Of a stretch of DNA of 12,116 nt, positions 1 to 6,444 are shown piece after piece. This stretch comes from Candidatus Melainabacteria bacterium. Lineage in GTDB: Bacteria; Actinomycetota; Actinomycetes; Mycobacteriales; Pseudonocardiaceae. Location of the stretch: NCBI GenBank assembly GCA_903970565.1, contig CAJCJE010000009.1, forward strand, positions 1 to 12,116, written 5' to 3'. How positions within the stretch are numbered: position 1 is the stretch's first letter; each line of letters starts with the position of its first letter. Both the position numbers and the translations under genes were made by a program. The notes under the pieces are model-generated. The model searched no databases, was not told the origin of the DNA, and saw only the letters and a list, made by a program, of their open reading frames with translations.

Positions 1-1
1 C

Positions 2-34
2 GTGCTGTTCGTGGAGGCCGACGGCGCCCGGTGA
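2..34 (+). CDS. C-terminal end of an upstream gene (partial)
   Basis: Ten codons ending in TGA (reading VLFVEADGAR) are open from the left edge, and every codon ends in G or C, as expected for a coding frame in this genome. The stop lies 43 bases before the next start, so the two genes may be co-transcribed. Too little is present to name a product. Confidence 0.45.
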   Translation: MLFVEADGAR

Positions 35-70
35 GGGGCCGGCTGTGCTAGACAGACAGTAATCAAAGGG

Positions 71-77
71 GCCCCAC
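71..77 (+). promoter_or_regulatory. Ribosome binding region deciding the GTG start at 78
   Basis: A purine run AAAGGGG (65-71) lies 6 bases before GTG 78. No ATG exists nearby in frame, so this site supports the GTG start of the dehydrogenase gene. Confidence 0.5.
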
Positions 78-1271
78 GTGGATCAGCTCAGTCTTGGCAT
101 CTTGTCCCGGTCGCGCAAGGAAAACGAGTACCGGCTGCCCGTCCACCCACTGCACTTCGCGCGCATCGACCCAGGACTGCGCCGGCGCATCTATCTCGAA
201 GAGGGCTACGGCGAACGTTTCGGCATTCCCGACGACCAGTTGGCGCCCTTCGTCGGCGGTCTGCGAACGAGGGCCGGGCTCATCGCGGAATGCGATGTCA
301 TCCTGCTGGCCAAGCCGCTCGTGGCCGATCTGGCCGACCTGCGTACCGGTCAGGTGTTGTGGGGCTGGCCGCACTGTGTCCAGGACGAGAAGCTGACCCA
401 GTCGGCCATCGACCGCCACCTGACCCTGATCGCCTTCGAGGCGATGAACTACTGGCACACCGACGGCTCGTTCAATCTGCACGTCTTTCACAAGAACAAC
501 GAACTCGCCGGCTACTGCTCGGTGCTGCATGCCCTGGGACTGATCGGCTCGACCGGCGACTACGGGCGCCGGCTGCGGGCCGCCGTGCTCGGCTTCGGTG
601 CGACGGCCCGAGGCGCGGTGACCGCGCTGCGGGCGCACGGCATCCACGATGTGGACGTGCTGACCTACCGCAACGTCAACGCGGTCGGTTCGCCGATCCA
701 CGCGGCCAGAATGGTGCAGTTCGACCATGACGTGACCAGTTCGGACACAGACCTTTCCGGCGATCCGCGCCGCAGCTATGCCCTCACCGAGAGTGGTCGG
801 GTGCCGCTGGCCGGTTTTCTGGCCGACTACGACATCATCGTCAACTGCGTGCTCCAGGACCCCAACGCGCCGTTGACCTTCCTCATCGAGGAGGATCTGG
901 CGACGATCGCGCCGGGCACCCTCATCATCGACGTCTCCTGCGACGAGGCGATGGGCTTCAGCTGGGCGCGGCCCACCACGTTCGCCGAGCCGACCTTCCT
1001 GGTGGGCAACAACGTCCACTACTACGCGGTCGACCACAGCCCGTCCTACCTGTGGAACTCCGCGACATGGGAGATCAGCGAGGCGCTGTTGCCGCAGTTG
1101 GTCTCGGTGCTGGCCGGGCCGAAGGGCTGGGACGCCAGCGACACGATTCGGCGGGCGATCGAGATCCGCGACGGCACCATCCAGAACGCCGACATCCTGT
1201 CCTTCCAGCATCGCTCGGCGGACTACCCCCACGCCCTCCACAACTCCGAGCCCACCCCGCAGCCGGCCTGA
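78..1271 (+). CDS. Alanine dehydrogenase / N5-(carboxyethyl)ornithine synthase-family dehydrogenase
   Basis: A 397-residue NAD(P)-dependent dehydrogenase of the alanine dehydrogenase/transhydrogenase fold, closest in layout to N5-(carboxyethyl)ornithine synthase, which reductively joins pyruvate to the side-chain amine of ornithine or lysine. Visible features: an N-terminal substrate domain starting RKENEYRLPVHP (13-24); LEEGYGERFGI (40-50), similar to the EEGFGKF region of the lactococcal enzyme; LLAKP with Lys79 and GWPHC with His99, at the positions of the catalytic Lys and His of alanine dehydrogenase; a Rossmann glycine motif GFGATARG (172-179); IIDVSCDEAMGF (283-294), matching the conserved Asp region; and HYYAVDHSPS (314-323). 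It is about 80 residues longer than the lactococcal synthase, mostly through insertions and a C-terminal tail. It is cytosolic. The fold is clear; the substrate is inferred and could be another amino acid or an opine. Confidence 0.8.
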   Translation: MDQLSLGILSRSRKENEYRLPVHPLHFARIDPGLRRRIYLEEGYGERFGIPDDQLAPFVGGLRTRAGLIAECDVILLAKPLVADLADLRTGQVLWGWPHCVQDEKLTQSAIDRHLTLIAFEAMNYWHTDGSFNLHVFHKNNELAGYCSVLHALGLIGSTGDYGRRLRAAVLGFGATARGAVTALRAHGIHDVDVLTYRNVNAVGSPIHAARMVQFDHDVTSSDTDLSGDPRRSYALTESGRVPLAGFLADYDIIVNCVLQDPNAPLTFLIEEDLATIAPGTLIIDVSCDEAMGFSWARPTTFAEPTFLVGNNVHYYAVDHSPSYLWNSATWEISEALLPQLVSVLAGPKGWDASDTIRRAIEIRDGTIQNADILSFQHRSADYPHALHNSEPTPQPA

Positions 1272-1327
1272 GAGCAGGGGATCTGGGCGCCTCGGGAAGA
1301 ACTGGCAACGCCGCTCGGCGGACTTGC

Positions 1328-1392
1328 CGAGACGAGTGATCTTCCGCGACGGCCTGTCCCCTCTTCAGGCCGTTGCGGAGATCACCGTCTCG
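1328..1392. terminator. Very long hairpin after the dehydrogenase gene
   Basis: The left arm 1328-1356 pairs with the right arm 1366-1392. Counting by hand gives 27 base pairs, including one G-U, with two single-base bulges (A1335 and T1342) and a 9-base loop TCCCCTCTT. It starts 56 bases after the TGA at 1271 and has no T-run, as is common for actinomycete terminators. A role as terminator is inferred from position. Its length is well above a normal terminator stem, so a structured RNA or a small mobile hairpin remains possible. Confidence 0.6.
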
Positions 1393-1613
1393 CACTGCCC
1401 AGAATGCTCAACGACCCGGCGACGTTTCTTGATTTTCGCTTGAATTTGCAGGTCAGGATGCCTGTCGATGGTCCGGCGGGAGGTCTCGCGCGGCCGGCGG
1501 GGACACGGCCGGACCTCGCTGTCGGTGCTGAGTCGACCCACGCGCAGGCGGTGACCTGGCATCGACTCTCAGCCTGACACGCGGCGAGCTTTTGTGCAGC
1601 TATTCACGACACG
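1393..1613. other. Intergenic stretch without a recognisable gene
   Basis: I find no recognisable protein here. A short AT-rich patch (1424-1449) is notable in this GC-rich DNA. An inverted repeat GGTCCGGC (1470-1477) / GCCGGACC (1508-1515) has a 30-base loop. A 57-codon open frame on the plus strand (1404-1577) has no ribosome binding site and no familiar motif. Confidence 0.5.
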
Positions 1614-1614
1614 C

Positions 1615-1661
1615 CCACTACATATGGGTGTCAGCCCATGATCTCGGCCCATGTATTGTGT
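1615..1661 (+). promoter_or_regulatory. Candidate tandem NrdR boxes and nrdA promoter
   Basis: Two degenerate matches to the NrdR box (acaCTATATaTAGtgt) lie at 1615-1630 (CCACTACATATGGGTG) and 1646-1661 (right half TATTGTGT). I count about 10 of 16 matches each. Their centres are 31 bp apart, the three-turn spacing typical of NrdR box pairs before RNR operons. TATTGT (1654-1659) could be the -10 element, placing transcription start near 1666, just before the riboswitch. NrdR is a zinc-finger/ATP-cone repressor of RNR genes. The matches are weak; spacing and position carry the call. Confidence 0.4.
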
Positions 1662-1669
1662 TGTCCAGC

Positions 1670-1865
1670 TGGTTCGGCCGATCCGCCAGATCGGTCGCCG
1701 TAAGAGGGAACCCGGTGCGAATCCGGGACTGCCCCGCAGCGGTGAACGGGAACGACCGCCGTCATGACGCACTGAACCCGACGGGGTTTGGGAAGCGACG
1801 GCCAGTAGGTCATCGGCGCACCCCATGCGCTGATGCTGTCCGTGAGTCCGAAGACCTGCCAGCCC
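1670..1865 (+). ncRNA. Cobalamin (adenosylcobalamin) riboswitch
   Basis: The conserved core is plain: AAGAGGGAACCCGGTGCGAA (1702-1721) followed by the B12 box GCCCCGCAGCGGTGA (1731-1745), GGGAAGCGACGGCCAGTAGG (1790-1809), and the 3' signature GAGTCCGAAGACCTGCC (1844-1860). The order and spacing match class I cobalamin riboswitches. The aptamer ends about 160 bases before the nrdA start. In Streptomyces a B12 riboswitch represses the class I nrdAB operon when coenzyme B12 is available; the same role is expected here. Outer boundaries are approximate. Confidence 0.93.
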
Positions 1866-1948
1866 CGTCCGTATGCCGTGCGGATGTCCGCGTCCCGAGG
1901 GAGGACGGGAGGGCGACGCGACACCTGTGCCTGCCGATGGGCGGCCAG

Positions 1949-2020
1949 CCGTGGTCGCGCTCTGTCTGCCTGCCCCTCTCCCCGTGCCACGGTCAGCCGT
2001 CAGCGAACTCATTGGGAGAC
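1949..2020 (+). promoter_or_regulatory. Possible riboswitch expression platform hiding the nrdA ribosome binding site
   Basis: TCTCCC (1977-1982) is complementary to GGGAGA (2014-2019), the Shine-Dalgarno region of nrdA. A second helix, CCGTGG (1949-1954) with CCACGG (1987-1992), would enclose TCTCCC in its loop and may compete with the sequestering pair. This could be a translational on/off element downstream of the aptamer. The Streptomyces relative was reported to act on transcription, so the mechanism here is open. Confidence 0.3.
2014..2020 (+). promoter_or_regulatory. nrdA ribosome binding site deciding the start
   Basis: GGGAGAC ends 4 bases before GTG 2025. The same reading frame stays open upstream to an ATG at 1833, but that codon lies inside the riboswitch aptamer and has no ribosome binding site. 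This site therefore fixes the start at 2025. Confidence 0.7.
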
Positions 2021-2024
2021 AGCT

Positions 2025-4529
2025 GTGCCGAGCGCTGCAACAACCGACGACATCTCCGGGAAAGCTGGTCAGGACACCGACGGCACCGCTGAGCCGTCGG
2101 CGACCCGTGCCCCGGCCGGCACGGTGACCACCCCGGACCGAACCGCACCGACCGCGACCACCGTGACGATGCGGGTTCGCAAACGCAGCGGCGAGTTCGA
2201 ACCCGTCAACGTGGACAAGATCGTCCGCGCGGTCGGCCGCTGCGCCGTCGACCTGCCGGACGTCGATCCGATGCGGGTGGCCACCCGAACCATCAGTGGC
2301 CTCTACGACGGCGCGACCACCGCCGAACTGGACCGGCTGTCCATCCAGACCGCGGCCGAACTCCTCGCCGAGGAACCGGCCTACTCGCGGCTGGCCGCCG
2401 CGCTGCTCGCCGGCTACGTCGGCAAGGAGGTGCGGGGCCAGGGGGTGGCCTCGTTCAGCCAGAGCATCGCGCTGGGTCACGCCGAGGGTCTGGTCAGCGA
2501 CGCCACCGCGACCTTCGTCGCCGCGCACGCCCGCAAGCTCGACGACGCCATCGACACCCAGGCCGACCGGCGCTTCGAGTACTTCGGACTGCGCACCGTC
2601 TACGACCGCTACCTGCTGCGCCACCCGGCCAGCCGACTCGTCATCGAACAGCCGCAGTACTGGCTGCTGCGGGTGGCCTGCGGCCTCTCACGCACCCCGG
2701 CCGAGGCGATCAGCTTCTACCGGCTGATGTCCTCGCTGGCCTACCTGCCCAGCTCACCGACCCTGTTCAACGCCGGCACCACGCACAGCCAGATGTCCTC
2801 CTGCTACCTGCTGGACTCCCCGCTCGACGAACTGGAATCCATCTACCAGCGCTACGCCCAGATCGCCCAGCTGTCCAAGTTCGCCGGCGGGATCGGCGTG
2901 CAGTGGTCCCGGATTCGGTCGCGGGGCGCGCTGATCCGCGGCACCAACGGGCACTCCAACGGGATCGTGCCGTGGCTGCGCACCCTGGACTCCTCGGTCG
3001 CCGCCGTGAACCAGGGCGGTCGGCGCAAGGGCGCGGCCTGCGCGTACCTGGAGACCTGGCACCCGGACATCGAGGAATTCCTCGAACTGCGCGACAACAC
3101 CGGTGAGGACGCCCGCCGCACGCACAACATCAACATCGCCAACTGGGTGCCGGACGAGTTCATGCGCCGGGTCGAGGCGGACGCGGCGTGGTCGCTGTTC
3201 GACCCGAACGAGGTGCCCGAGCTGCACGACCTGTGGGGCGAGGAGTTCGAGCGCGCCTACCGGGCCGCCGAGCAGGCCGGCCGCGCGGTGCGCACGGTCA
3301 ACGCGCGGGACCTCTACGGCCGGATGATGCGCACGCTGGCCCAGACCGGCAACGGCTGGATGACCTTCAAGGACATCGCCAACCGCACCGGCAACCAGAC
3401 CGCCGAGGCCGGCAACGTGATCCACCTGTCCAACCTGTGCACCGAAATCCTGGAAGTCACCAACGACCAGGAAACCGCGGTGTGCAACCTGGGTTCGATC
3501 AACCTCGGTGCGCACCTGGACGGGCAGGGCGGCCTGGACTGGGCACGGCTGCGCGCGACCGTCCGCACCGCGGTCACCTTCCTGGACCGGGTGATCGACA
3601 TCAACTACTACCCGACCGAACAGGCCGCGCGCAGCAATCCGCGCTGGCGCCCGGTCGGCCTTGGCGTGATGGGCCTACAGGACGTGTTCTTCACCCTGCG
3701 GCTGCCCTTCGACTCCGCGCCGGCCAAGGAGATCTCCACGCGGATCGCCGAGGAGATCTACCTGACCGCGCTGGAGGCCTCCGCCGAGCTGGCCGCCAGC
3801 GCGGGCGCCCACCCCGCCTACGCGCGGACCCGCGCGGCTCGTGGCCAGTTGCAGCCGGACCTGTGGGGCGTCACGCCGACCCAGACGGATCGCTGGGCGG
3901 CGTTGCGGGAGCGGGTCGCCGAGCACGGCCTACGCAACTCGCTGCTGATCGCGGTCGCGCCGACCGCCACCATCGCCTCGATCGCCGGCTGCTACGAGTG
4001 CATCGAGCCGCAGGTGTCCAACGTGTTCAAGCGCGAGACCCTCTCCGGTGAGTTCCTTCAGGTCAACAACTATCTGATCGCCGAACTCAAGTCGCGCGGC
4101 CTGTGGACCGAGCGGGTCCGGTCCCAGCTCAAGCGCGACGAGGGCTCGGTGCAGGGCATCGCCGACCTCCCGGAGGAGGTCCGCGCGCTGTTCCGCACCG
4201 CGTGGGAACTCCCGCAGCGGGCACTGATCGACCTGGCCGCCGCGCGCGGCGCGTACATCGACCAGAGCCAGTCGCTGAACCTGTTCCTGGCCACGCCGAC
4301 CATCGGCAAGCTCTCCTCGATGTACCTGTACGCCTGGAAAGCCGGCCTGAAGACCACCTACTACCTGCGGTCGCGACCGGCGAGCCGCATCCAGCAGGCC
4401 ACCGTCCCGGCCGGCACCACCGTGATCCCCGGCATTCCCACCACCAGCGCCACGATTGACACCGCGCCGGACGCCGACGCGATCGCCTGTTCGCTGGAGA
4501 ACCCCGAGACCTGCGAGGCATGTCAGTGA
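2025..4529 (+). CDS. nrdA: Class I ribonucleotide reductase, alpha (catalytic) subunit
   Basis: An 834-residue protein that reduces ribonucleoside diphosphates to deoxyribonucleotides with NrdB. A low-complexity T/A/P-rich tail (about 1-48) precedes an ATP-cone, the allosteric activity site (about 49-140, starting MRVRKRSGEFEPVNVDKIV). The catalytic barrel carries all expected residues: Cys260 (QMSSCYL) and Cys487 (AVCNLGSINL), which form the active-site disulfide; Cys472, the thiyl radical site, with Glu474 in NLCTE; the radical-transfer pair Tyr779-Tyr780 (KTTYYLR); and a C-terminal CxxC (Cys830, Cys833) for re-reduction by thioredoxin or glutaredoxin. It is somewhat longer than E. coli NrdA (761), partly because of the N-terminal tail. 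The gene follows a cobalamin riboswitch and overlaps nrdB. The start is GTG 2025, with GGGAGAC in front. Confidence 0.96.
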   Translation: MPSAATTDDISGKAGQDTDGTAEPSATRAPAGTVTTPDRTAPTATTVTMRVRKRSGEFEPVNVDKIVRAVGRCAVDLPDVDPMRVATRTISGLYDGATTAELDRLSIQTAAELLAEEPAYSRLAAALLAGYVGKEVRGQGVASFSQSIALGHAEGLVSDATATFVAAHARKLDDAIDTQADRRFEYFGLRTVYDRYLLRHPASRLVIEQPQYWLLRVACGLSRTPAEAISFYRLMSSLAYLPSSPTLFNAGTTHSQMSSCYLLDSPLDELESIYQRYAQIAQLSKFAGGIGVQWSRIRSRGALIRGTNGHSNGIVPWLRTLDSSVAAVNQGGRRKGAACAYLETWHPDIEEFLELRDNTGEDARRTHNINIANWVPDEFMRRVEADAAWSLFDPNEVPELHDLWGEEFERAYRAAEQAGRAVRTVNARDLYGRMMRTLAQTGNGWMTFKDIANRTGNQTAEAGNVIHLSNLCTEILEVTNDQETAVCNLGSINLGAHLDGQGGLDWARLRATVRTAVTFLDRVIDINYYPTEQAARSNPRWRPVGLGVMGLQDVFFTLRLPFDSAPAKEISTRIAEEIYLTALEASAELAASAGAHPAYARTRAARGQLQPDLWGVTPTQTDRWAALRERVAEHGLRNSLLIAVAPTATIASIAGCYECIEPQVSNVFKRETLSGEFLQVNNYLIAELKSRGLWTERVRSQLKRDEGSVQGIADLPEEVRALFRTAWELPQRALIDLAAARGAYIDQSQSLNLFLATPTIGKLSSMYLYAWKAGLKTTYYLRSRPASRIQQATVPAGTTVIPGIPTTSATIDTAPDADAIACSLENPETCEACQ

Positions 4530-5581
4530 CCACGACCACGGGCCCGTCAGGGCACACCTCCCTCGACTCCACCGCCCGCCGGCAGGCCCTGCTCGATCCG
4601 GGCATGGACCTGACCCTGCGGCCGATGCGCTATCCGCGGTTCTACGAGCGCTTCCGTGCCGCCATCCGCAACACCTGGACGGTGGAGGAGGTCGACCTGC
4701 ACACCGACCTCAGCGACCTCGCCGCCCTGTCGCCGGCGGAGAAGCACCTGATCAACCGGCTGGTCGCGTTCTTCGCCACCGGGGACACCATCGTCGCCAA
4801 CAACCTGGTGCTCAACCTCTACGCGCACGTCAACGCGCCGGAGGCCCGGCTGTATCTGTCCCGGCAACTGTTCGAGGAGGCCGTGCACGTCCAGTTCTAC
4901 CTGACCCTGCTGGACACCTACCTCCCCGACGAGAACGAACGCGCCGAGGCGTTCGCCGCGGTGGAGAACATTCCGTCCATTCGGGACAAGGCCGAGTTCT
5001 GTTTCACATGGATCGACTCCATCGAGCACCTCAACCGGCTGGAGACCAGGGCCGACCGGCGGGCGTTCCTGCTCAACCTGATCTGCTTCGCCGCGTGCAT
5101 CGAGGGCCTGTTCTTCTACGGCGCCTTCGCCTACGTGTACTTCCTGCGGTCACGCGGGCTGCTCAACGGGCTGGCCTCGGGCACCAACTGGGTGTTCCGG
5201 GACGAGTCCATGCACATGGCCTTCGCCTTCGACGTGGTGGAAACCGTGCGCAGGGAGGAACCCGATCTGTTCGACGACGAGCTGCACGCTCAGGTGCGGC
5301 AGATGCTGCGCGAGGCCGTGGACGTGGAGACGACGTTCGCGCGGGACCTGCTCGGCCAGGGCGTCGCCGGAATGTCCGTTGTGGACATGCGCAGCTACCT
5401 CGAACACGTCGCGGACCGCCGGCTGGAGGTGCTGGGCCTCGCCCCGGAGTACGGCAGCCCGAACCCGTTCGGCTTCATGGAGTTGCAGGACGTGCAGGAG
5501 CTGTCCAACTTCTTCGAGCGTCGCGTCTCGTCCTACCAGGTCGCGGTGAGCGGTACGGTCGGGTTCGACGAGGAGTTCTGA
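4526..5581 (+). CDS. nrdB: Class I ribonucleotide reductase, beta (radical) subunit
   Basis: A 351-residue ferritin-like subunit that holds the dimetal cofactor and supplies the radical to NrdA. Metal ligands can be placed by alignment to E. coli NrdB: Asp87 (ATGDTIVANN), Glu118 and His121 (FEEAVH), Glu193 (CIEGLFFYG), Glu227 and His230 (RDESMH). Tyr125 (HVQFY) takes the place of radical Tyr122, so this is a tyrosyl-radical type, not a Phe-containing class Ic type. The tail ending FDEEF should dock into NrdA. GTG 4526 overlaps the nrdA stop as GTGA and has GAGG (4515-4518) 7 bases ahead. An ATG at 4520 in the same frame is possible, but its GAGG would be only 1 base away. The overlap implies translational coupling with nrdA. 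Confidence 0.95.
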   Translation: MTTTTGPSGHTSLDSTARRQALLDPGMDLTLRPMRYPRFYERFRAAIRNTWTVEEVDLHTDLSDLAALSPAEKHLINRLVAFFATGDTIVANNLVLNLYAHVNAPEARLYLSRQLFEEAVHVQFYLTLLDTYLPDENERAEAFAAVENIPSIRDKAEFCFTWIDSIEHLNRLETRADRRAFLLNLICFAACIEGLFFYGAFAYVYFLRSRGLLNGLASGTNWVFRDESMHMAFAFDVVETVRREEPDLFDDELHAQVRQMLREAVDVETTFARDLLGQGVAGMSVVDMRSYLEHVADRRLEVLGLAPEYGSPNPFGFMELQDVQELSNFFERRVSSYQVAVSGTVGFDEEF

Positions 5582-5623
5582 GTCGCGACGGGTGGGTAGA
5601 CGGGTAGGTAAGGGAAGGTCGCC

Positions 5624-6316
5624 GTGCTGACCGAGGCCGAGGTGGCGGAACTGGTCGCGTTGGGGCCGTTCTTCGCGATCGAAATCCATCGGCCGTCCTC
5701 GGCGCCGCGACCACCCTGGCGACCGATCGGCGAACTGGCTGGAGTGTTCGCCGATCGGGTCGTCGCGGTGCGGGAGAGCCTGGCCGCGAACAACGGCCTG
5801 GCACCGGCCGGGATCGAACTCCGGGTGGCCGCGTCCGTCGCGCAGCTCGGACTCGTCGCGCGGTTGGTGTCCTCGGCCCTCGCGGTCGCGGTACTGCGCG
5901 GTGAGCTGCTGGAGGTCGCGGACGCATGGTGGCAGCCCGTCGGCGGTTCGGCCTTTCCGCTGTCGCTGCCCGCGAACACCCGACGGCCCAGCCAACTGGC
6001 CGAGGAGTTCGGGCGGCAGGTGTTGACCGGCCCGGTCGGTGCGCTGGTCGAGGTGAGCGCGGCCTGCTCGGTACCGGCGCGGATTCGCTGGGGCAACGTG
6101 GCCTCGGCACTGCACGGAGCGGCTGCGCTGGTCGCCGCGGCGCGTCCGGATCTGGACGTCGCCGGGTTCCTCGCCGCCGTGCTGAGCCTGCCCCCGTTGG
6201 CCGATACGCACACCTGGCGGGAGGGCCGGTTCCAACGCCGGAGTTGCTGCCTGATCTATCGGGCGAACGCGCATCGGGCCGGGCCGGTCTGCGGCGACTG
6301 CGTGCTCGCGCGTTGA
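5624..6316 (+). CDS. FhuF-like [2Fe-2S] protein, third gene of the nrdAB operon
   Basis: A 230-residue protein with the FhuF-family C-terminal iron-sulfur motif: RRSCCLIYR, then CGDC, giving Cys208, Cys209, Cys223 and Cys226 (C-C-x13-C-x2-C). FhuF of E. coli is a [2Fe-2S] ferric-siderophore reductase with a close variant (C-C-x10-C-x2-C). The N-terminal 200 residues are Ala/Val/Leu rich, with no signal peptide and no clear membrane span, so it is probably cytosolic. GTG 5624 follows AGGGAAGG (5611-5618) at good spacing and lies 42 bases after the nrdB stop in the same direction, with no terminator between, so co-transcription is likely. Streptomyces coelicolor has the regulator nrdS in this third position. 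A role in supplying electrons or iron to the NrdB cofactor is my inference; a siderophore reductase placed here by chance is the alternative. Confidence 0.75.
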   Translation: MLTEAEVAELVALGPFFAIEIHRPSSAPRPPWRPIGELAGVFADRVVAVRESLAANNGLAPAGIELRVAASVAQLGLVARLVSSALAVAVLRGELLEVADAWWQPVGGSAFPLSLPANTRRPSQLAEEFGRQVLTGPVGALVEVSAACSVPARIRWGNVASALHGAAALVAAARPDLDVAGFLAAVLSLPPLADTHTWREGRFQRRSCCLIYRANAHRAGPVCGDCVLAR

Positions 6317-6431
6317 GCTGGCGCGCACCCCGGTGGTGACGCCGCGTTCTGGATAGGACACTCGGCGGGATCGTCGAGGCTGTTGTTCGGCTCGATCTCC
6401 GGTTTCCGCTGCCAGCGGCGAATACTCGGGT

Positions 6432-6444
6432 TACCGTCGTCGGG
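6432..6444 (+). promoter_or_regulatory. Possible -10 element giving a leaderless ligase mRNA
   Basis: TACCGT (6432-6437) fits the actinobacterial TAnnnT -10 pattern and sits 6 bases before GTG 6444, so transcription could begin at the start codon. No Shine-Dalgarno sequence is visible in front of that GTG. I see no good -35 element, so the support is modest. Confidence 0.3.

Noticed and set aside
63..1241. A 392-codon open frame on the minus strand
   Set aside because: It mirrors the dehydrogenase gene, has no recognisable motif, and the plus-strand frame has clear catalytic residues.
1365..1562. A 65-codon minus-strand frame, and a 57-codon plus-strand frame at 1404-1577
   Set aside because: Neither has a ribosome binding site or a known motif, and the minus frame runs into the long hairpin.
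1833..2024. nrdA start at ATG 1833, which would add 64 residues
   Set aside because: The codon lies inside the riboswitch aptamer and has no ribosome binding site; GTG 2025 follows GGGAGAC at correct spacing.
3188..4051. Open frames of 287 and 383 codons in other plus-strand frames within nrdA and nrdB (3188-4051, 4456-5607)
   Set aside because: They are Arg/Pro/Gly-rich shadows of the genuine RNR frames.
4520..4525. ATG 4520 as the nrdB start
   Set aside because: GAGG would be one base from the ATG, while GTG 4526 has GAGG at 7 bases and a standard GTGA overlap; the ATG is kept only as an alternative.
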